Source of the DNA: Leclercia sp. S52
Lineage (GTDB): Bacteria; Pseudomonadota; Gammaproteobacteria; Enterobacterales; Enterobacteriaceae
Reading direction: 5' to 3'
Assembly: GCF_039727615.1 (NCBI RefSeq)
Contig: NZ_CP152474.1
Coordinates: forward strand, 2,170,001 to 2,234,000
Length of the DNA stretch: 64,000 nt
Of the stretch, positions 37,946 to 47,007 are shown one piece after another; position 1 is the first letter of the stretch; each line of letters starts with the position of its first letter. The position numbers and the translations under genes were made by a program. The notes under the pieces were generated by a model. The model saw only the letters and a list, made by a program, of their open reading frames with translations, made no database searches and was not told the DNA's origin.

Positions 37946-38251
37946 TTACTGCGGCTCACGCGGTGCCGGGGCCTGATTGCCGCCGCCGCTGACCGGGTAG
38001 TTTCCGCTGCTGGTGCGGGTGTAGAGGATTTTCAGGGTGTCATTAGCGCAATGGCCAACCACTTCAGCGTCGGGTTTATCGGCCTGATCGTTCGGCACAA
38101 TGTTCAGCATAAAGCCGCTTTCCGGAACGCCGTTGTTGATAATTCGCTGCTGAATATCGCTTTTGATCCGCTCGCAGTTATCGGGTGCCGCCAGCGCGGC
38201 CGGGGCAATGCCCGCCAGCAAAAGTGCAGTAATCCAGGGTAACCGTTTCAT
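37946..38251 (-). CDS. ynfD: DUF1161 periplasmic protein YnfD
   Basis: This is a 101-residue exported protein with a signal peptide (MKRLPWITALLLAGIAPAAL, cleavage after AA). The mature part, CERIKSDIQQRIINNGVP and VVGHCANDTLKILYTRT, matches YnfD and carries two Cys that may form a disulfide. The C-terminus is a proline-rich tail. The function is unknown. It is separated from the FNR site of ynfE by about 40 bases, and is transcribed in the same direction. Confidence 0.92.
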   Translation of the reverse strand: MKRLPWITALLLAGIAPAALAAPDNCERIKSDIQQRIINNGVPESGFMLNIVPNDQADKPDAEVVGHCANDTLKILYTRTSSGNYPVSGGGNQAPAPREPQ

Positions 38252-38350
38252 ATCTGCCTCCTTACGACTGTGTGACTATAATAATAGCTAATGTAAACGG
38301 TTGTATTTGCTAATATGCCTGAGAATTTTCTCCATCTATCGGTAGGTCAT

Positions 38351-39061
38351 GTGAATAAACACGCGCTTGTGCTTGTCCTGGCGGGTCTGTTGGTGGGGTG
38401 TGACAACACCACCGCTCCGCTGTCGTTTACGCCAGAGATGGCCAGCTTCTCTAATGAGTTTGATTTTGATCCGCTCCGCGGGCCGGTGAAGGACTTTAGC
38501 CAGACGCTTTTCAATGATAAAGGGGAAGTGGCGAAGCGAGTAAGCGGCACGCTGTCGGCAGAAGGCTGCTTTGATAGTCTGGAAATGCAGGATCTGGAGT
38601 CGAACTCCGGCATCGCCCTGGTGCTGGATGCCAACTACTATCTTGATGCCCAGACCCAGCAGAAAAAACTGCGCCTGCAGGGCAAATGCCAGCTGGCGGA
38701 GATGCCTGCGTCGGGCATTTCATGGGAAACCGATGACAACGGCTTTATCGTCAGCGCTCACGGAAAAGATATGGAAGTGAAGTATCGCTACGACACCGAC
38801 GGCTACCCGCTGGGGAAAACCACCGTTGCCGGAGAGCAGCACCTGTCGATTACCGCGACTCCGTCGGCCGACAAGCGTAAGAGAATGGATTATACCGCCG
38901 TCAGCCTGCTGAATGATAAACCGCTGGGAAATGTGAAGCAGACCTGTCAGTACGACCGTCATAACAACCCGGAGGAGTGCGAGCTGGAGATTGTGGACGC
39001 GAGCGTGAAACCTGCGGTGGCGCGTAAGTACACCATTAAAAACAGTATCGAGTATTACTAA
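38351..39061 (+). CDS. ynfC: UPF0257 lipoprotein YnfC
   Basis: This lipoprotein has 236 residues, the same length as in E. coli when the GTG at 38351 is used (GGTAGGT just upstream). The signal ends in LAGLLVGC, so the Cys is lipidated. The block SFTPEMASFSNEFDFDPLRG and the end YTIKNSIEYY are typical. Its function is unknown. It is followed at once by a terminator and the convergent ynfB. Confidence 0.92.
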   Translation: MNKHALVLVLAGLLVGCDNTTAPLSFTPEMASFSNEFDFDPLRGPVKDFSQTLFNDKGEVAKRVSGTLSAEGCFDSLEMQDLESNSGIALVLDANYYLDAQTQQKKLRLQGKCQLAEMPASGISWETDDNGFIVSAHGKDMEVKYRYDTDGYPLGKTTVAGEQHLSITATPSADKRKRMDYTAVSLLNDKPLGNVKQTCQYDRHNNPEECELEIVDASVKPAVARKYTIKNSIEYY

Positions 39062-39083
39062 GCCCCGCGTTCGGCGGGGCTTT
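39061..39083. terminator. Terminator between ynfC and ynfB
   Basis: AGCCCCGC and GCGGGGCT form an 8-bp stem with a 5-nt loop, ending in TTTC. It serves ynfC and possibly ynfB. The spermidine acetyltransferase gene speG, found here in E. coli, is absent: only 32 bases separate the two genes. Confidence 0.8.
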
Positions 39084-39093
39084 CGGGCAGAAA

Positions 39094-39423
39094 TCAGGGG
39101 GCCACTGTGCGGCCGGTGCGGCGATCCAGACAGCGCAGGGTGTTCGGCTCCCAGTAGGCGTTGACGTTGGCGCTCTGCTGGCACTTATCCCGCGCATCAA
39201 AGGCCACATCCTCTTTATCCCACTCTTTCTCCGCGCGGGTATTCACCTTATGGCGTAGGTTGCGGGTGTCGTTCCATTGCTCTTTATCCATGGCGGCATT
39301 TTGACGGCTCTGGGCGCTGTCGCCGGATTCAATAATCAGTTTGCTGGTGTTGGCGGAGACTGGCGCAACGAAGACCGAGGCCAGCAGGGCAACCAGACAG
39401 AGGCGTGTGCTCATTTTACGCAT
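39094..39423 (-). CDS. ynfB: UPF0482 protein YnfB
   Basis: This is a 109-residue exported protein. A signal peptide ([20 protein letters not shown], cleavage near VSA) leads to [34 protein letters not shown] and [18 protein letters not shown], all as in YnfB. Two Cys may form a disulfide. The start at 39423 has AAGGAAATCGCT upstream. Its function is unknown. Confidence 0.92.
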   Translation of the reverse strand: MRKMSTRLCLVALLASVFVAPVSANTSKLIIESGDSAQSRQNAAMDKEQWNDTRNLRHKVNTRAEKEWDKEDVAFDARDKCQQSANVNAYWEPNTLRCLDRRTGRTVAP

Positions 39424-39570
39424 AGCGATTTCCTTATGGATGGTGGAAATTCGAATTCCACCGCAGATTCTAAAACAGTCCATTTTGAGGGCAAACCCAC
39501 ATCAGGCATGTGGAAAGGATCCTTTCACATTCGGGTATGATAACGCATCACTCATCAGACAACGTTAAAT

Positions 39571-39898
39571 ATGTTTAAAACAACTCTGCTCTTTTTTTGC
39601 CACCGCGCTGTGCGAAATCATCGGCTGCTTTCTGCCGTGGCTATGGCTGAAGAAAGGCGCATCGGTTTTGCTGTTAATTCCGGCGGGCATCGCCCTGGCG
39701 CTCTTCGTCTGGCTGTTAACGCTGCATCCCGCGGCCAGCGGGCGGGTCTATGCCGCCTACGGCGGGGTCTACGTTTGCACCGCACTGCTGTGGTTACGGG
39801 TGGTGGATGGCGTTAAGTTAAGCCCGTATGACTGGGCCGGCGCACTGGTGGCGCTGTGCGGGATGCTGATTATCGTGGCAGGCTGGGGGCGCGCTTAA
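39571..39898 (+). pseudogene. ynfA: UPF0060 membrane protein YnfA, frameshifted
   Basis: This small drug-resistance-like membrane protein should have 108 residues and four helices. MFKTTLLFF is followed by seven T (39592-39598); with six the frame reads [19 protein letters not shown] and runs on to AGWGRA. As given, the first frame turns to CHRAVRN and is lost. YnfA relatives form SMR-like dimers linked to efflux of cationic dyes. The length is 109 codons plus one base. It belongs to the conserved ynf block. Confidence 0.9.
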
Positions 39899-40007
39899 GC
39901 GCCCAATCTGTGATCAAACGGGGATTTTTCGATCTTCATACTTGTATGGTAGTAGGGTTGTTGCGTAAATTTCCTGCATCACAACAAGAGATGTAAGGAA
40001 CCGGAAC

Positions 40008-41223
40008 ATGAAGATTGTAGGGGCTGAAGTATTTGTCACCTGTCCAGGGCGCAACTTTGTTACGCTGAAAATCACCACCGACGAAGGGATCGTCGGCCTG
40101 GGTGATGCCACCTTAAACGGCCGCGAGCTTTCCGTGGCCTCGTACCTGAAAGATCATCTCTGCCCGCAGTTAATTGGCCGTGATGCCCACCGTATCGAAG
40201 ATATCTGGCAGTTCTTCTATAAAGGCGCCTACTGGCGTCGTGGCCCGGTCACCATGTCGGCGATTTCGGCCATCGACATGGCGCTGTGGGACATCAAAGC
40301 CAAAGCCGCCAATATGCCGCTGTACCAGCTGCTGGGCGGTGCCTCCCGCGAAGGGGTGATGGTTTACTGCCACACCACCGGCCACACCATTGACGATGTG
40401 CTGGAAGATTACGCCCGTCATAAAGAGATGGGATTCAAGGCCATCCGCGTGCAGTGCGGCGTGCCGGGAATGAAAACCACCTACGGCATGTCTAAAGGAA
40501 AAGGGCTGGCGTATGAACCCGCCACCAAAGGCAACTGGCCGGATGAACAGCTGTGGTCAACCGAAAAATACCTCGATTTTACGCCGAAACTGTTTGACGC
40601 CGTGCGCAGCAAATATGGCTTTAATGAACATCTGCTGCACGACATGCACCACCGCCTGACGCCAATTGAAGCCGCGCGCTTCGGTAAGAGCATCGAGCAG
40701 TACCGCATGTTCTGGATGGAAGACCCAACGCCGGCCGAGAACCAGGAGTGCTTCCGCCTGATCCGCCAGCACACCGTTACGCCGATTGCGGTGGGCGAAG
40801 TGTTCAACAGCATCTGGGATTGTAAACAGCTGATCGAAGAGCAGCTGATCGACTATATCCGCACCACCATCACCCACGCGGGGGGGCATCACCGGGATGC
40901 GTCGGATTGCCGATTTTGCCTCGCTGTACCAGGTGCGTACCGGCTCGCACGGTCCGTCGGATCTCTCCCCGATTTGTCACGCTGCGGCGTTGCACTTTGA
41001 CCTGTGGGTACCGAACTTTGGCGTGCAGGAGTACATGGGCTATTCCGAGCAGATGCTGGAGGTCTTCAACACTAACTGGACCTTCGAAGACGGCTACATG
41101 CATCCGGGCGAGAAGCCGGGCCTGGGCATCGAGTTTGATGAAAAACTGGCCGCCAAATATCCCTACGATCCCGCCTATCTGCCCGTTGCCCGTCTGGAAG
41201 ACGGCACGCTGTGGAACTGGTAA
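40008..41223 (+). pseudogene. rspA: Enolase-superfamily dehydratase RspA, frameshifted
   Basis: This mannonate dehydratase-like protein should have 404 residues, as in E. coli RspA. The N-terminal capping domain ([20 protein letters not shown]) and the barrel with metal ligands are present ([32 protein letters not shown]). The frame is lost at seven G (40880-40886); six would give [20 protein letters not shown]. RspA members have weak or no activity on mannonate and other acid sugars. rspB follows after 11 bases. The upstream leader 39950-40007 contains an AAGGAACCGG ribosome site. Confidence 0.93.
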
Positions 41224-41234
41224 AGGAGCAGAAG

Positions 41235-42248
41235 ATGAAAAGTATCGTCATTCAACAACCGAATACGCTGGTTATCGAAGATCGCCCGTTACCGACCCCC
41301 GCAGCGGGCGAGGTGCGCGTTAAGGTGAAGCTGGCCGGGATCTGCGGTTCCGACAGCCATATCTATCGCGGCCATAACCCGTTTGCCAAATATCCGCGCG
41401 TCATCGGCCATGAGTTCTTTGGCGTGATTGATGCCGTCGGTGACGGCGTCGATAGCGCCCGCCTGGGGCAGCGCGTCTCGGTAGATCCGGTGATCAGCTG
41501 CGGTCACTGCTACCCGTGCTCGGTCGGCAAACCGAACGTCTGCACCTCGCTGGTGGTGCTGGGCGTACATCGCGACGGCGGCTTCAGTGAGTACGCCGTG
41601 GTGCCGGCCAAAAATGCCTGGGTCATCCCGGATGCTATCAGCGATAAGCATGCGGTGATGGTCGAGCCGTTCACCATCGCGGCCAACGTTACCGGCCACG
41701 CCAGCCCGACGGAACAGGACGTGGCGCTGATCTATGGTGCCGGTCCGATGGGGCTGGTCACTGTCCAGGCGCTGAAAGGCGTCTACAAGGTGAAGCAGGT
41801 GATTGTGGTCGATCGCATCGACGAGCGCCTGGCAATGGCCCAGCGCAGCGGGGCGGACTGGGTCATCAACAATGGCAACCAGTCTCTGCCAGCGCTGCTG
41901 GAAGAGAAGGGCATCAGGCCGACGCTGATTATTGATGCAGCCTGCCATCCGTCCATTCTGCAGGAAGCCATCACCCTGGCCTCACCGGCGGCGCGCATTG
42001 TGCTGATGGGCTTCTCCAGCGATCCGAGCCAGATCGTGCAGCAGGGGATCACCGGCAAAGAGCTGTCGATTTTCTCCTCCCGTCTGAACGCCAACAAGTT
42101 CCCGGTGGTGATCGACTGGCTGGAAAAAGGGCTGATCGATCCCGACAAGCTGATTACTCACGCCTTTGAGTATCAATACGTTAAAGACGCCATTGAACTG
42201 TTTGAGAAAGACCAGCGGCAGTGCTGCAAGGTGTTGCTGACGTTCTAA
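41235..42248 (+). CDS. rspB: Zinc-type alcohol dehydrogenase RspB
   Basis: This is a 337-residue medium-chain dehydrogenase. The catalytic zinc ligands are in GICGSDSH and GHEFFG, the structural zinc cysteines in CGHCYPCSVGKPNVC, and the NAD site in YGAGPMGLVTVQ. It matches RspB, an L-gulonate/L-idonate-type oxidoreductase. The start at 41235 follows AAAGGAGCAGAAG. It is the second gene of rspA-rspB-ydfJ, now cut by the prophage. Confidence 0.94.
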   Translation: MKSIVIQQPNTLVIEDRPLPTPAAGEVRVKVKLAGICGSDSHIYRGHNPFAKYPRVIGHEFFGVIDAVGDGVDSARLGQRVSVDPVISCGHCYPCSVGKPNVCTSLVVLGVHRDGGFSEYAVVPAKNAWVIPDAISDKHAVMVEPFTIAANVTGHASPTEQDVALIYGAGPMGLVTVQALKGVYKVKQVIVVDRIDERLAMAQRSGADWVINNGNQSLPALLEEKGIRPTLIIDAACHPSILQEAITLASPAARIVLMGFSSDPSQIVQQGITGKELSIFSSRLNANKFPVVIDWLEKGLIDPDKLITHAFEYQYVKDAIELFEKDQRQCCKVLLTF

Positions 42249-42301
42249 TAACAATGAATGCGGTTTAGCGGTACGCATCTTACCCTGTTGAGATAGCCAT
42301 T

Positions 42302-42403
42302 ATGACTCAAGTACAACATGAAAGATCCACATCTGACCTGATCAAAGCCGCCGTCTCCGGCTGGCTGGGCACCGCGTTAGAATTCATGGATTTTCAGCGC
42401 TAA
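42302..42403 (+). pseudogene. ydfJ: MFS transporter YdfJ, truncated by the prophage
   Basis: The first 32 or so residues, MTQVQHERSTSDLIKAAVSG then WLGTALEFMDFQ, are the start of the YdfJ sugar-acid transporter. The next codons are prophage sequence and a stop. The remainder of the gene should be found on the far side of the prophage, outside the window. In E. coli K-12 the Qin prophage interrupts the same gene. Confidence 0.88.
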
Positions 42404-42432
42404 GAGAGGTATGTCGAGGATATTTAAAGATA

Positions 42433-43716
42433 TTATGCAGCAGTCCTGTCGCTGTGGGGCATGGTTGGGGCAAAGTCGCTTAACTTTGAGCTCAGCATGG
42501 CGATCTGGTCCAGGTTGTTTTCCTCCATCCACTTCCCGTAAACCTGAAATACCATCTGGGCATCGGCATGCCCCATCTGGTTAGCAATGAAGTTCGGGTT
42601 TGCTCCTGCAGAAAGCGACCAGCACGCATAAGTGTGTCTCGACTGATACGATTTCCGATGGCGAAGGCCGGCTCTTTTCATCGCCGCATCCCACGAGTTC
42701 CCTATGGAGTTGATGGAGAAGTGCTTGCCGTAATTCCCGGCCCTCGCTGTCAGTGACGGCAGGAAGACAAACGTGCACTTATTGAACTCTTTCTTTCCGT
42801 ACTCCCTCAGCTTAACAGGTACGTTATGCTCCTGAGAGAGACGGGTCATTTCATACTGGCTTTTGAATGCCTCGAGGGCAGGCTCGATCAGGTGCACAAC
42901 CCGGTTGGTGCCGGCATTGGTTTTCGGAAGTGTGAAGATCCCTTTCTGCGTCAGGCTTCTTCTGACGGTGATTGTTCCCGCCTTCAAGTCCACATCCTCC
43001 CAGGCAAGTCCGCACAGTTCACCCGGCCGCAATCCGGTGTAAACGGCGATAGCCCACAGGTTCTTGCTTTGCTGATGGTGGCAGGCATCAATCAGGCGAG
43101 GGAACTCCTCCCGGGTGATTGGGTCAGGATCCGGGCGGGACTCTCGCAGAGGGGCCACACCGTTCATTGGTGACTTTGAAATGTAGCCATTTTCAACCGC
43201 AAACTGGAAGATACCGAACAACACGGTCATGTAGTTGTTCACAGTAACTGCGGATCGACCCCGTTTTGGAGTTTTATGTCCTTTCTTCATGACTTGGAAA
43301 CCGGTGAGCAATTCCTTCCGGACTTCCAGCATGCTCTCTTTGGTGATTGAAGAAAGAAGGGTGCCAGGCCCAATAATAGCCGTGACATTAGCAATGACTC
43401 GCCCATAAGTGTTGAGCGATGATTCAGCCACCTCCATCTCCTTCAGTGCAAGCCATCTCGCGGACAGCTCCCCGATTGTTACCTCTTGCCTTGCCTCCCC
43501 GAACCGCGCCAGGTTCTGGGAGGAGGGGAACTGCTGGGCATAGTTGAAGGTTCCTGTTTTGATGGCATAGCAGATCGACGTCCGTAACTCGCCGGCCACT
43601 TTTCTGTTTTTGGGGGTGTCAGCCACCCCCAGGCTTTCACGCACTCTGACCCCTTTGTAGATGAACCACAGCCTTAGCGTGCCGCCGTGGTTTTCCACTC
43701 CTGTTGGGTATTTCAT
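42433..43716 (-). CDS. int: Tyrosine recombinase (phage integrase)
   Basis: This 427-residue integrase has an N-terminal arm-binding domain (MKYPTGVENHGGTLRLWFIY), a SAM-like core-binding domain and a catalytic domain. The catalytic Arg is in AVYTGLRPGELCGLAW. The second box is SRHTYACWSLSAGANPNFIA (His-x-x-Tyr form), and the nucleophile Tyr is in MVFQVYGKWMEEN. It integrates and excises the prophage at ydfJ. It lies next to the attachment site and reads away from the prophage, as usual. The gene appears whole. Confidence 0.95.
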   Translation of the reverse strand: MKYPTGVENHGGTLRLWFIYKGVRVRESLGVADTPKNRKVAGELRTSICYAIKTGTFNYAQQFPSSQNLARFGEARQEVTIGELSARWLALKEMEVAESSLNTYGRVIANVTAIIGPGTLLSSITKESMLEVRKELLTGFQVMKKGHKTPKRGRSAVTVNNYMTVLFGIFQFAVENGYISKSPMNGVAPLRESRPDPDPITREEFPRLIDACHHQQSKNLWAIAVYTGLRPGELCGLAWEDVDLKAGTITVRRSLTQKGIFTLPKTNAGTNRVVHLIEPALEAFKSQYEMTRLSQEHNVPVKLREYGKKEFNKCTFVFLPSLTARAGNYGKHFSINSIGNSWDAAMKRAGLRHRKSYQSRHTYACWSLSAGANPNFIANQMGHADAQMVFQVYGKWMEENNLDQIAMLSSKLSDFAPTMPHSDRTAA

Positions 43717-43748
43717 AACGATTCCTCGTTGGTTGATGGTCAGAGTAT

Positions 43749-44001
43749 TTAAGCAGATTGTCGCCGCGGTTTCGCTGAGGCCTGACGCTCAATCCAGCGG
43801 TCGATCTCATCAAGGTTGTAAAAACACGGGCTGTTGTCCCACGGACTACAGTCGAACGAGACGTGTTTGTATTCCTTCCCCTCCAGAAAAGTCTTCTCCC
43901 GCGCCTTCTTCAGCGTCCCCTTTTTTAATCCCCTTTAGAGCTATCAACTGCTCCTCAGACACCCATTTCCCGGGCGATACCATCATGATTACTTCGCTCA
44001 T
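43749..44001 (-). pseudogene. xis: Excisionase (DUF1233 type), frameshifted
   Basis: This small winged-helix recombination directionality factor should have about 83 residues: MSEVIMMVSPGKWVSEEQLI, then ALKGIKKGTLKKAREKTFLE and YKHVSFDCSPWDNSPCFYNL. The frame slips at CCCCTTTTTT (43917-43926); one base fewer joins the two halves. The length is 253 bases (84 codons plus one). It lies 32 bases upstream of int in the same direction. Confidence 0.78.
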
Positions 44002-44100
44002 ACCTTTCTCCACTCAAACTTAATGCCGGGGCGAACTGGCTATTTCTCCGCACCCGGCACAGCTATCAGCTGTTTTAGGTTTCTCGGTGATATTTCAATA

Positions 44101-44340
44101 TCAGGCAGCCTGCCCGGGTAAGGATCGCAGGCGGCGCATGCCGGTCATCGCCGTGGCCACGTAGCTCGCCTTGCGGTTCACCACCTCAACCCAGACCTTC
44201 ACGCCTTCCACCCGCACTGTGTACGTCTCTTTCATCCGGCTGCGCCCGTAGTTGCCGTAGCGCTCCTGATGAGCTGCCAGAGCGATATCGCATGCCTGCC
44301 GCGCGAGCGGTGACTGTGTGCTGCGGTTAATCAGTTTCAT
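44101..44340 (-). CDS. DUF4060 phage protein
   Basis: This is a 79-residue protein starting MKLINRSTQSPLARQACDIA and containing KETYTVRVEGVKVWVEV and SYVATAMTGMRRLRSLPG. The family occurs in the early left arm of enterobacterial lambdoid phages; the role is unknown. It is the last leftward gene before the early-region deletion: only 30 bases separate its start from the ninG fragment, which reads the other way. Confidence 0.82.
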   Translation of the reverse strand: MKLINRSTQSPLARQACDIALAAHQERYGNYGRSRMKETYTVRVEGVKVWVEVVNRKASYVATAMTGMRRLRSLPGQAA

Positions 44341-44371
44341 GCTGCACGCTCCGCCTGCTGCGATGCTGGGT

Positions 44372-44698
44372 TACCGAGATAGGCATCAGCCATGCATCAG
44401 TTGCGACCGCTATCATGAGGGGCAATACCACGCAGGACACTTCCGCACTACCGGCGCTAACCCGGAGCTGCGCTTCGACGAGGACAATTGCCATAAGCAG
44501 TGTTCGGCCTGCAACAACCACCTCTCCGGCAACCTGACGGCATACCGCCCGGCGCTGATCGCCAAAATCGGCCAGGCCCGCTTTGATGCCCTTATGGGCC
44601 CGCACGAATTACCGAAATGGAAGCGCGACGACTACATCCGGATCCGTGATGATTACCGCACAAAACTCAAAGACCTAAAACAGCAGGTGGCCGCATGA
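44372..44698 (+). pseudogene. ninG: ninG (Rap) fragment, N-terminus deleted
   Basis: The sequence from YRDRHQPCISCDRYHEG through GHFRTTGANPELRFDEDN and HKQCSACNNHLSGN to the end KLKDLKQQVAA is the C-terminal HNH-like part of NinG, the recombination protein of lambdoid nin regions. The Cys-rich N-terminal half (about 90 residues) is missing and DUF4060 lies directly upstream. It is a deletion scar: cI, cro, O, P and most nin genes are gone. A frame opens at 44318 but no phage start is retained. Confidence 0.85.
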
Positions 44699-44835
44699 AA
44701 CAAGAACTGATCGAATCGCTTCGCATGCGCTGGCTGCGCCTCCGCATTTATCGCCGCCCGGGAACGGTGCTGGTGGACTATCGCATCCTTCGTAACTTTA
44801 TTCGCATTTATCAGATGGCAGGAGCCACAGCATGA
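44695..44835 (+). CDS. ylcG: YlcG-family small phage protein
   Basis: This is a 46-residue basic protein, MKQELIESLRMRWLRLRIYR then RPGTVLVDYRILRNF. It matches the YlcG family, whose E. coli DLP12 member stands in the same place, before the late antiterminator. Its start overlaps the ninG stop (ATGA) and its stop overlaps the Q start (ATGA), so the three are coupled. The function is unknown. Confidence 0.82.
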   Translation: MKQELIESLRMRWLRLRIYRRPGTVLVDYRILRNFIRIYQMAGATA

Positions 44836-45663
44836 ACCTCGAAAACACCGTGAAATATCACTTCGCAAAGTCCACGATGATCAGCGACTCCCCGCGCACC
44901 ACTGCATCAGATTCTCTGACCGGTACGGACATCATGGCAGCCATGGGCATGACGCAGGAACGCGCGGCTATGGGGTACAGCGCTTTCCTCGGTAAGATGG
45001 GGATCGGCCATAACGACCGGGAGAGGGCGATCGCGCTGCTGACCGAATACGCGCTGACAAAATGCGATAAAGTTGCTGCGCTACGAAAGCTGAGCGACAG
45101 GGTTAAGCCGCTGGTGATGCGCCAGCTGGCCGCGTTCGCCTTTGAAGACTATTCGCGCAGCGCAGCCAGCGTTAAGCAGTGCGATTGCTGCGCGGGGCAG
45201 GGGTTTATCGAGGCTGACGTTTTCACTATGAAAACCAGCATGTCTGGGTGTGCAAAGGACATCATACAAAAATCCAAGAAATGGGGACTGAAAGTTATTC
45301 CCTCGCAGCATCAGAACCAGCGGCAGGTGAAAGAAGTTGCGCACGTTCTATGTGTGACCTGCCAAGGGAAGAAAGTTGTCAGCTGCGCCTGTAGTGATTG
45401 CCATGGGAGGGGGGGTGGCAGTGAATCAGGAACTCACGGAGGCGCAGGGCGTACCGGTGCTGGCGGCCTGTAAGCGCTGCAGTGGTCGCGGTTATGAGCG
45501 AATCCCTTCGACAGAGGCCCATGCAGCTGTTTGCCAGATTACTGATGCAATCAGCCTGGATACCTGGAAGAAGTCGGTTAAGCCGTTTTACGACCAGCTG
45601 ATCACGAAATTTGATATCGAAGAAGCCTGGGCAGAAGCGCAGCTCAAGCAGATAACACGATAA
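44832..45663 (+). pseudogene. Late antiterminator Q (phage 82 type), frameshifted
   Basis: The protein should have 276 residues. An N-terminal part (MGMTQERAAMGYSAFLGKMG) is followed by DnaJ-like zinc modules: CDCCAGQGF, CVTCQGKKVVSCACSDCHGRG and CKRCSGRG. The frame is lost at seven G (45409-45415); with six it reads HGRGVAVNQELTEAQG and ends AEAQLKQITR. Q loads RNA polymerase at the late promoter so that it reads through the terminator at 45762 into lysis and head genes. If truly broken, the late genes would be silent. Confidence 0.85.
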
Positions 45664-45761
45664 TGCTCACGAAAACGGCTTACGTTTCAATCATGGGCTA
45701 TTTACTTTTCCCGAATCTGTGTTAATTTCGTTCCAACGATGGGCATTGCGTGTTCACCGTT

Positions 45762-45789
45762 AAGAAACCCGCCACCGAGCGGGTTTCTT
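45762..45789 (+). terminator. Late-leader terminator downstream of Q
   Basis: AAGAAACCCGC and GCGGGTTTCTT form a perfect 11-bp stem with a 6-nt loop, followed by a T-rich ATTATTT. The position just past Q fits the tR'-type terminator on which Q acts. Confidence 0.82.
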
Positions 45790-45920
45790 ATTATTTGCGC
45801 CTTCGTGAGTTGCCCGTGAAATCACTGTTCCTAACCAGAATCAAGACTCTTGGGGAACCTCACACCTCTGGAGGCTCCCTCCGTTCTTCATGCAGATTGC
45901 ACTTCACGAACTTGTGATAT

Positions 45921-46355
45921 CTACCTAACGACCAGGACAGGGCATTTCGCGTGCCGTACAACAGCCGCAGCATTCGAACCTAGCAGATATGTTGATATAT
46001 CAGGTTTATGGGATGCAATAATGATTAAGTCAGCATTTATCATGTCTGCGAGCTTAAGGATCTGGTCTTTTGGTGAACCAGTTACGGCGTGAGTTAGTAT
46101 TTTTTCGTCAGGTATTCGGAATTTTTTAACAATTTCATCCAGCTTTGTTAAAGCAGCTTGCTGGAATTCTTTCAGGTCAGGCATTTCTGCTGAATACGCC
46201 AGGCCCAAGGCTGAATAATACGGAAGCGAAGGAATAACAGTAAGAAAATGGACTTTGGCTGTGTTGAGAGTTGCATGCGCCTGAACAAATGGAATCACTG
46301 TGTTTGTCAGGCTATCCTCGGAAATGTCAATGGGAACTAAAATAGAGTTATACAT
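45921..46355 (-). CDS. UspF-like universal stress protein (prophage cargo)
   Basis: This 144-residue cytosolic protein begins [20 protein letters not shown] and has [31 protein letters not shown] and [20 protein letters not shown], the nucleotide-binding ending of UspF/UspG. The ATG at 46355 has AGGAGGG just upstream. It is read against the late operon, between Q and the lysis genes, which is the usual place for cargo genes with their own promoter. It is slightly AT-richer than its neighbours. It may aid host survival under stress. Confidence 0.88.
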   Translation of the reverse strand: MYNSILVPIDISEDSLTNTVIPFVQAHATLNTAKVHFLTVIPSLPYYSALGLAYSAEMPDLKEFQQAALTKLDEIVKKFRIPDEKILTHAVTGSPKDQILKLADMINADLIIIASHKPDISTYLLGSNAAAVVRHAKCPVLVVR

Positions 46356-46514
46356 TTGACCCTCCTGTATGATTTTTGTACATGCCAAGGTTAGCCCCTC
46401 GGTTGCCCGAAAACAGAGAGCCAGATGCCAGAACGATGAAAAACCTGCGCTCAGAAAAGTGAAAATAAATTAATAACTATCTTTTATGGATTGTGCCGAG
46501 TATGGTGACCGTGT

Positions 46515-46613
46515 GGTGAATCCCCCCTATGCAGTGGGGCGTCTGGACAGGCAGGTGAGTAGCGCGGTTCTGTGGTCTGGCGCAGAGTCACCGGGAGGCA
46601 CCCGGCATCACAC
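46515..46613 (+). ncRNA. C4/IsrK-like phage regulatory RNA, copy 1
   Basis: GGTGAATCCCCCC opens the element; a first hairpin uses the C-run and TGGGG, and the last one is CCGGG-AGGCA-CCCGG (46591-46605) preceded by GAGTCA. The same frame of conserved blocks recurs at 61389-61490 with a different middle. This layout fits the C4 antisense RNA family of P1-like and lambdoid phages (IsrK in Gifsy). It lies upstream of the lysis genes. No gene is seen in the rest of 46356-47007 except the terminator at 46880. Confidence 0.62.
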
Positions 46614-46879
46614 ATTTTTCGGCTCAATTCCTGCGCCGAATACCTGAGATAATCAGCCCACCAAAGCAATCCGAAACAGAACACCTCTTCACCCTGGCCA
46701 ATGCCGGAGCTTTTTTTATCGACATGCCAAAAAAAAGCGGGAAATGCGACATCGTCATTTCCCTGCAATCATTACCAACTTGTTTTAATTATATCCTCAT
46801 TGTTTATAATGTTAACTAGTGGTTAAATTCAAATCGGTTGTAACTGTTCAATATTTCGGAAAAACAAACAAATTTAAGA

Positions 46880-46902
46880 GGCTGCCTTTGGGCGGCCTTT
46901 TT
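46880..46902 (+). terminator. Terminator upstream of the lysis genes
   Basis: GGCTGCC and GGCGGCC form a 7-bp stem (one G-T pair) with a 4-nt loop, followed by five T. It lies about 105 bases before the holin gene; Q-modified polymerase would have to pass it. Confidence 0.65.
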
Positions 46903-47007
46903 CTCTTTCAGGCTCCCGGAAACCCCCATCAAGGTTTGTCGTTAATTCATCCGGAGAGCCTGATCCCCCTTAGAGCACAGCACCCGCGAACCAGCGAGGT
47001 GAGAGAC

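Noticed and set aside
46484..46768. A 94-codon minus-strand frame over the C4-like RNA
   Set aside because: It covers the conserved hairpins that recur at 61.4 kb and has no ribosome site or protein motif.
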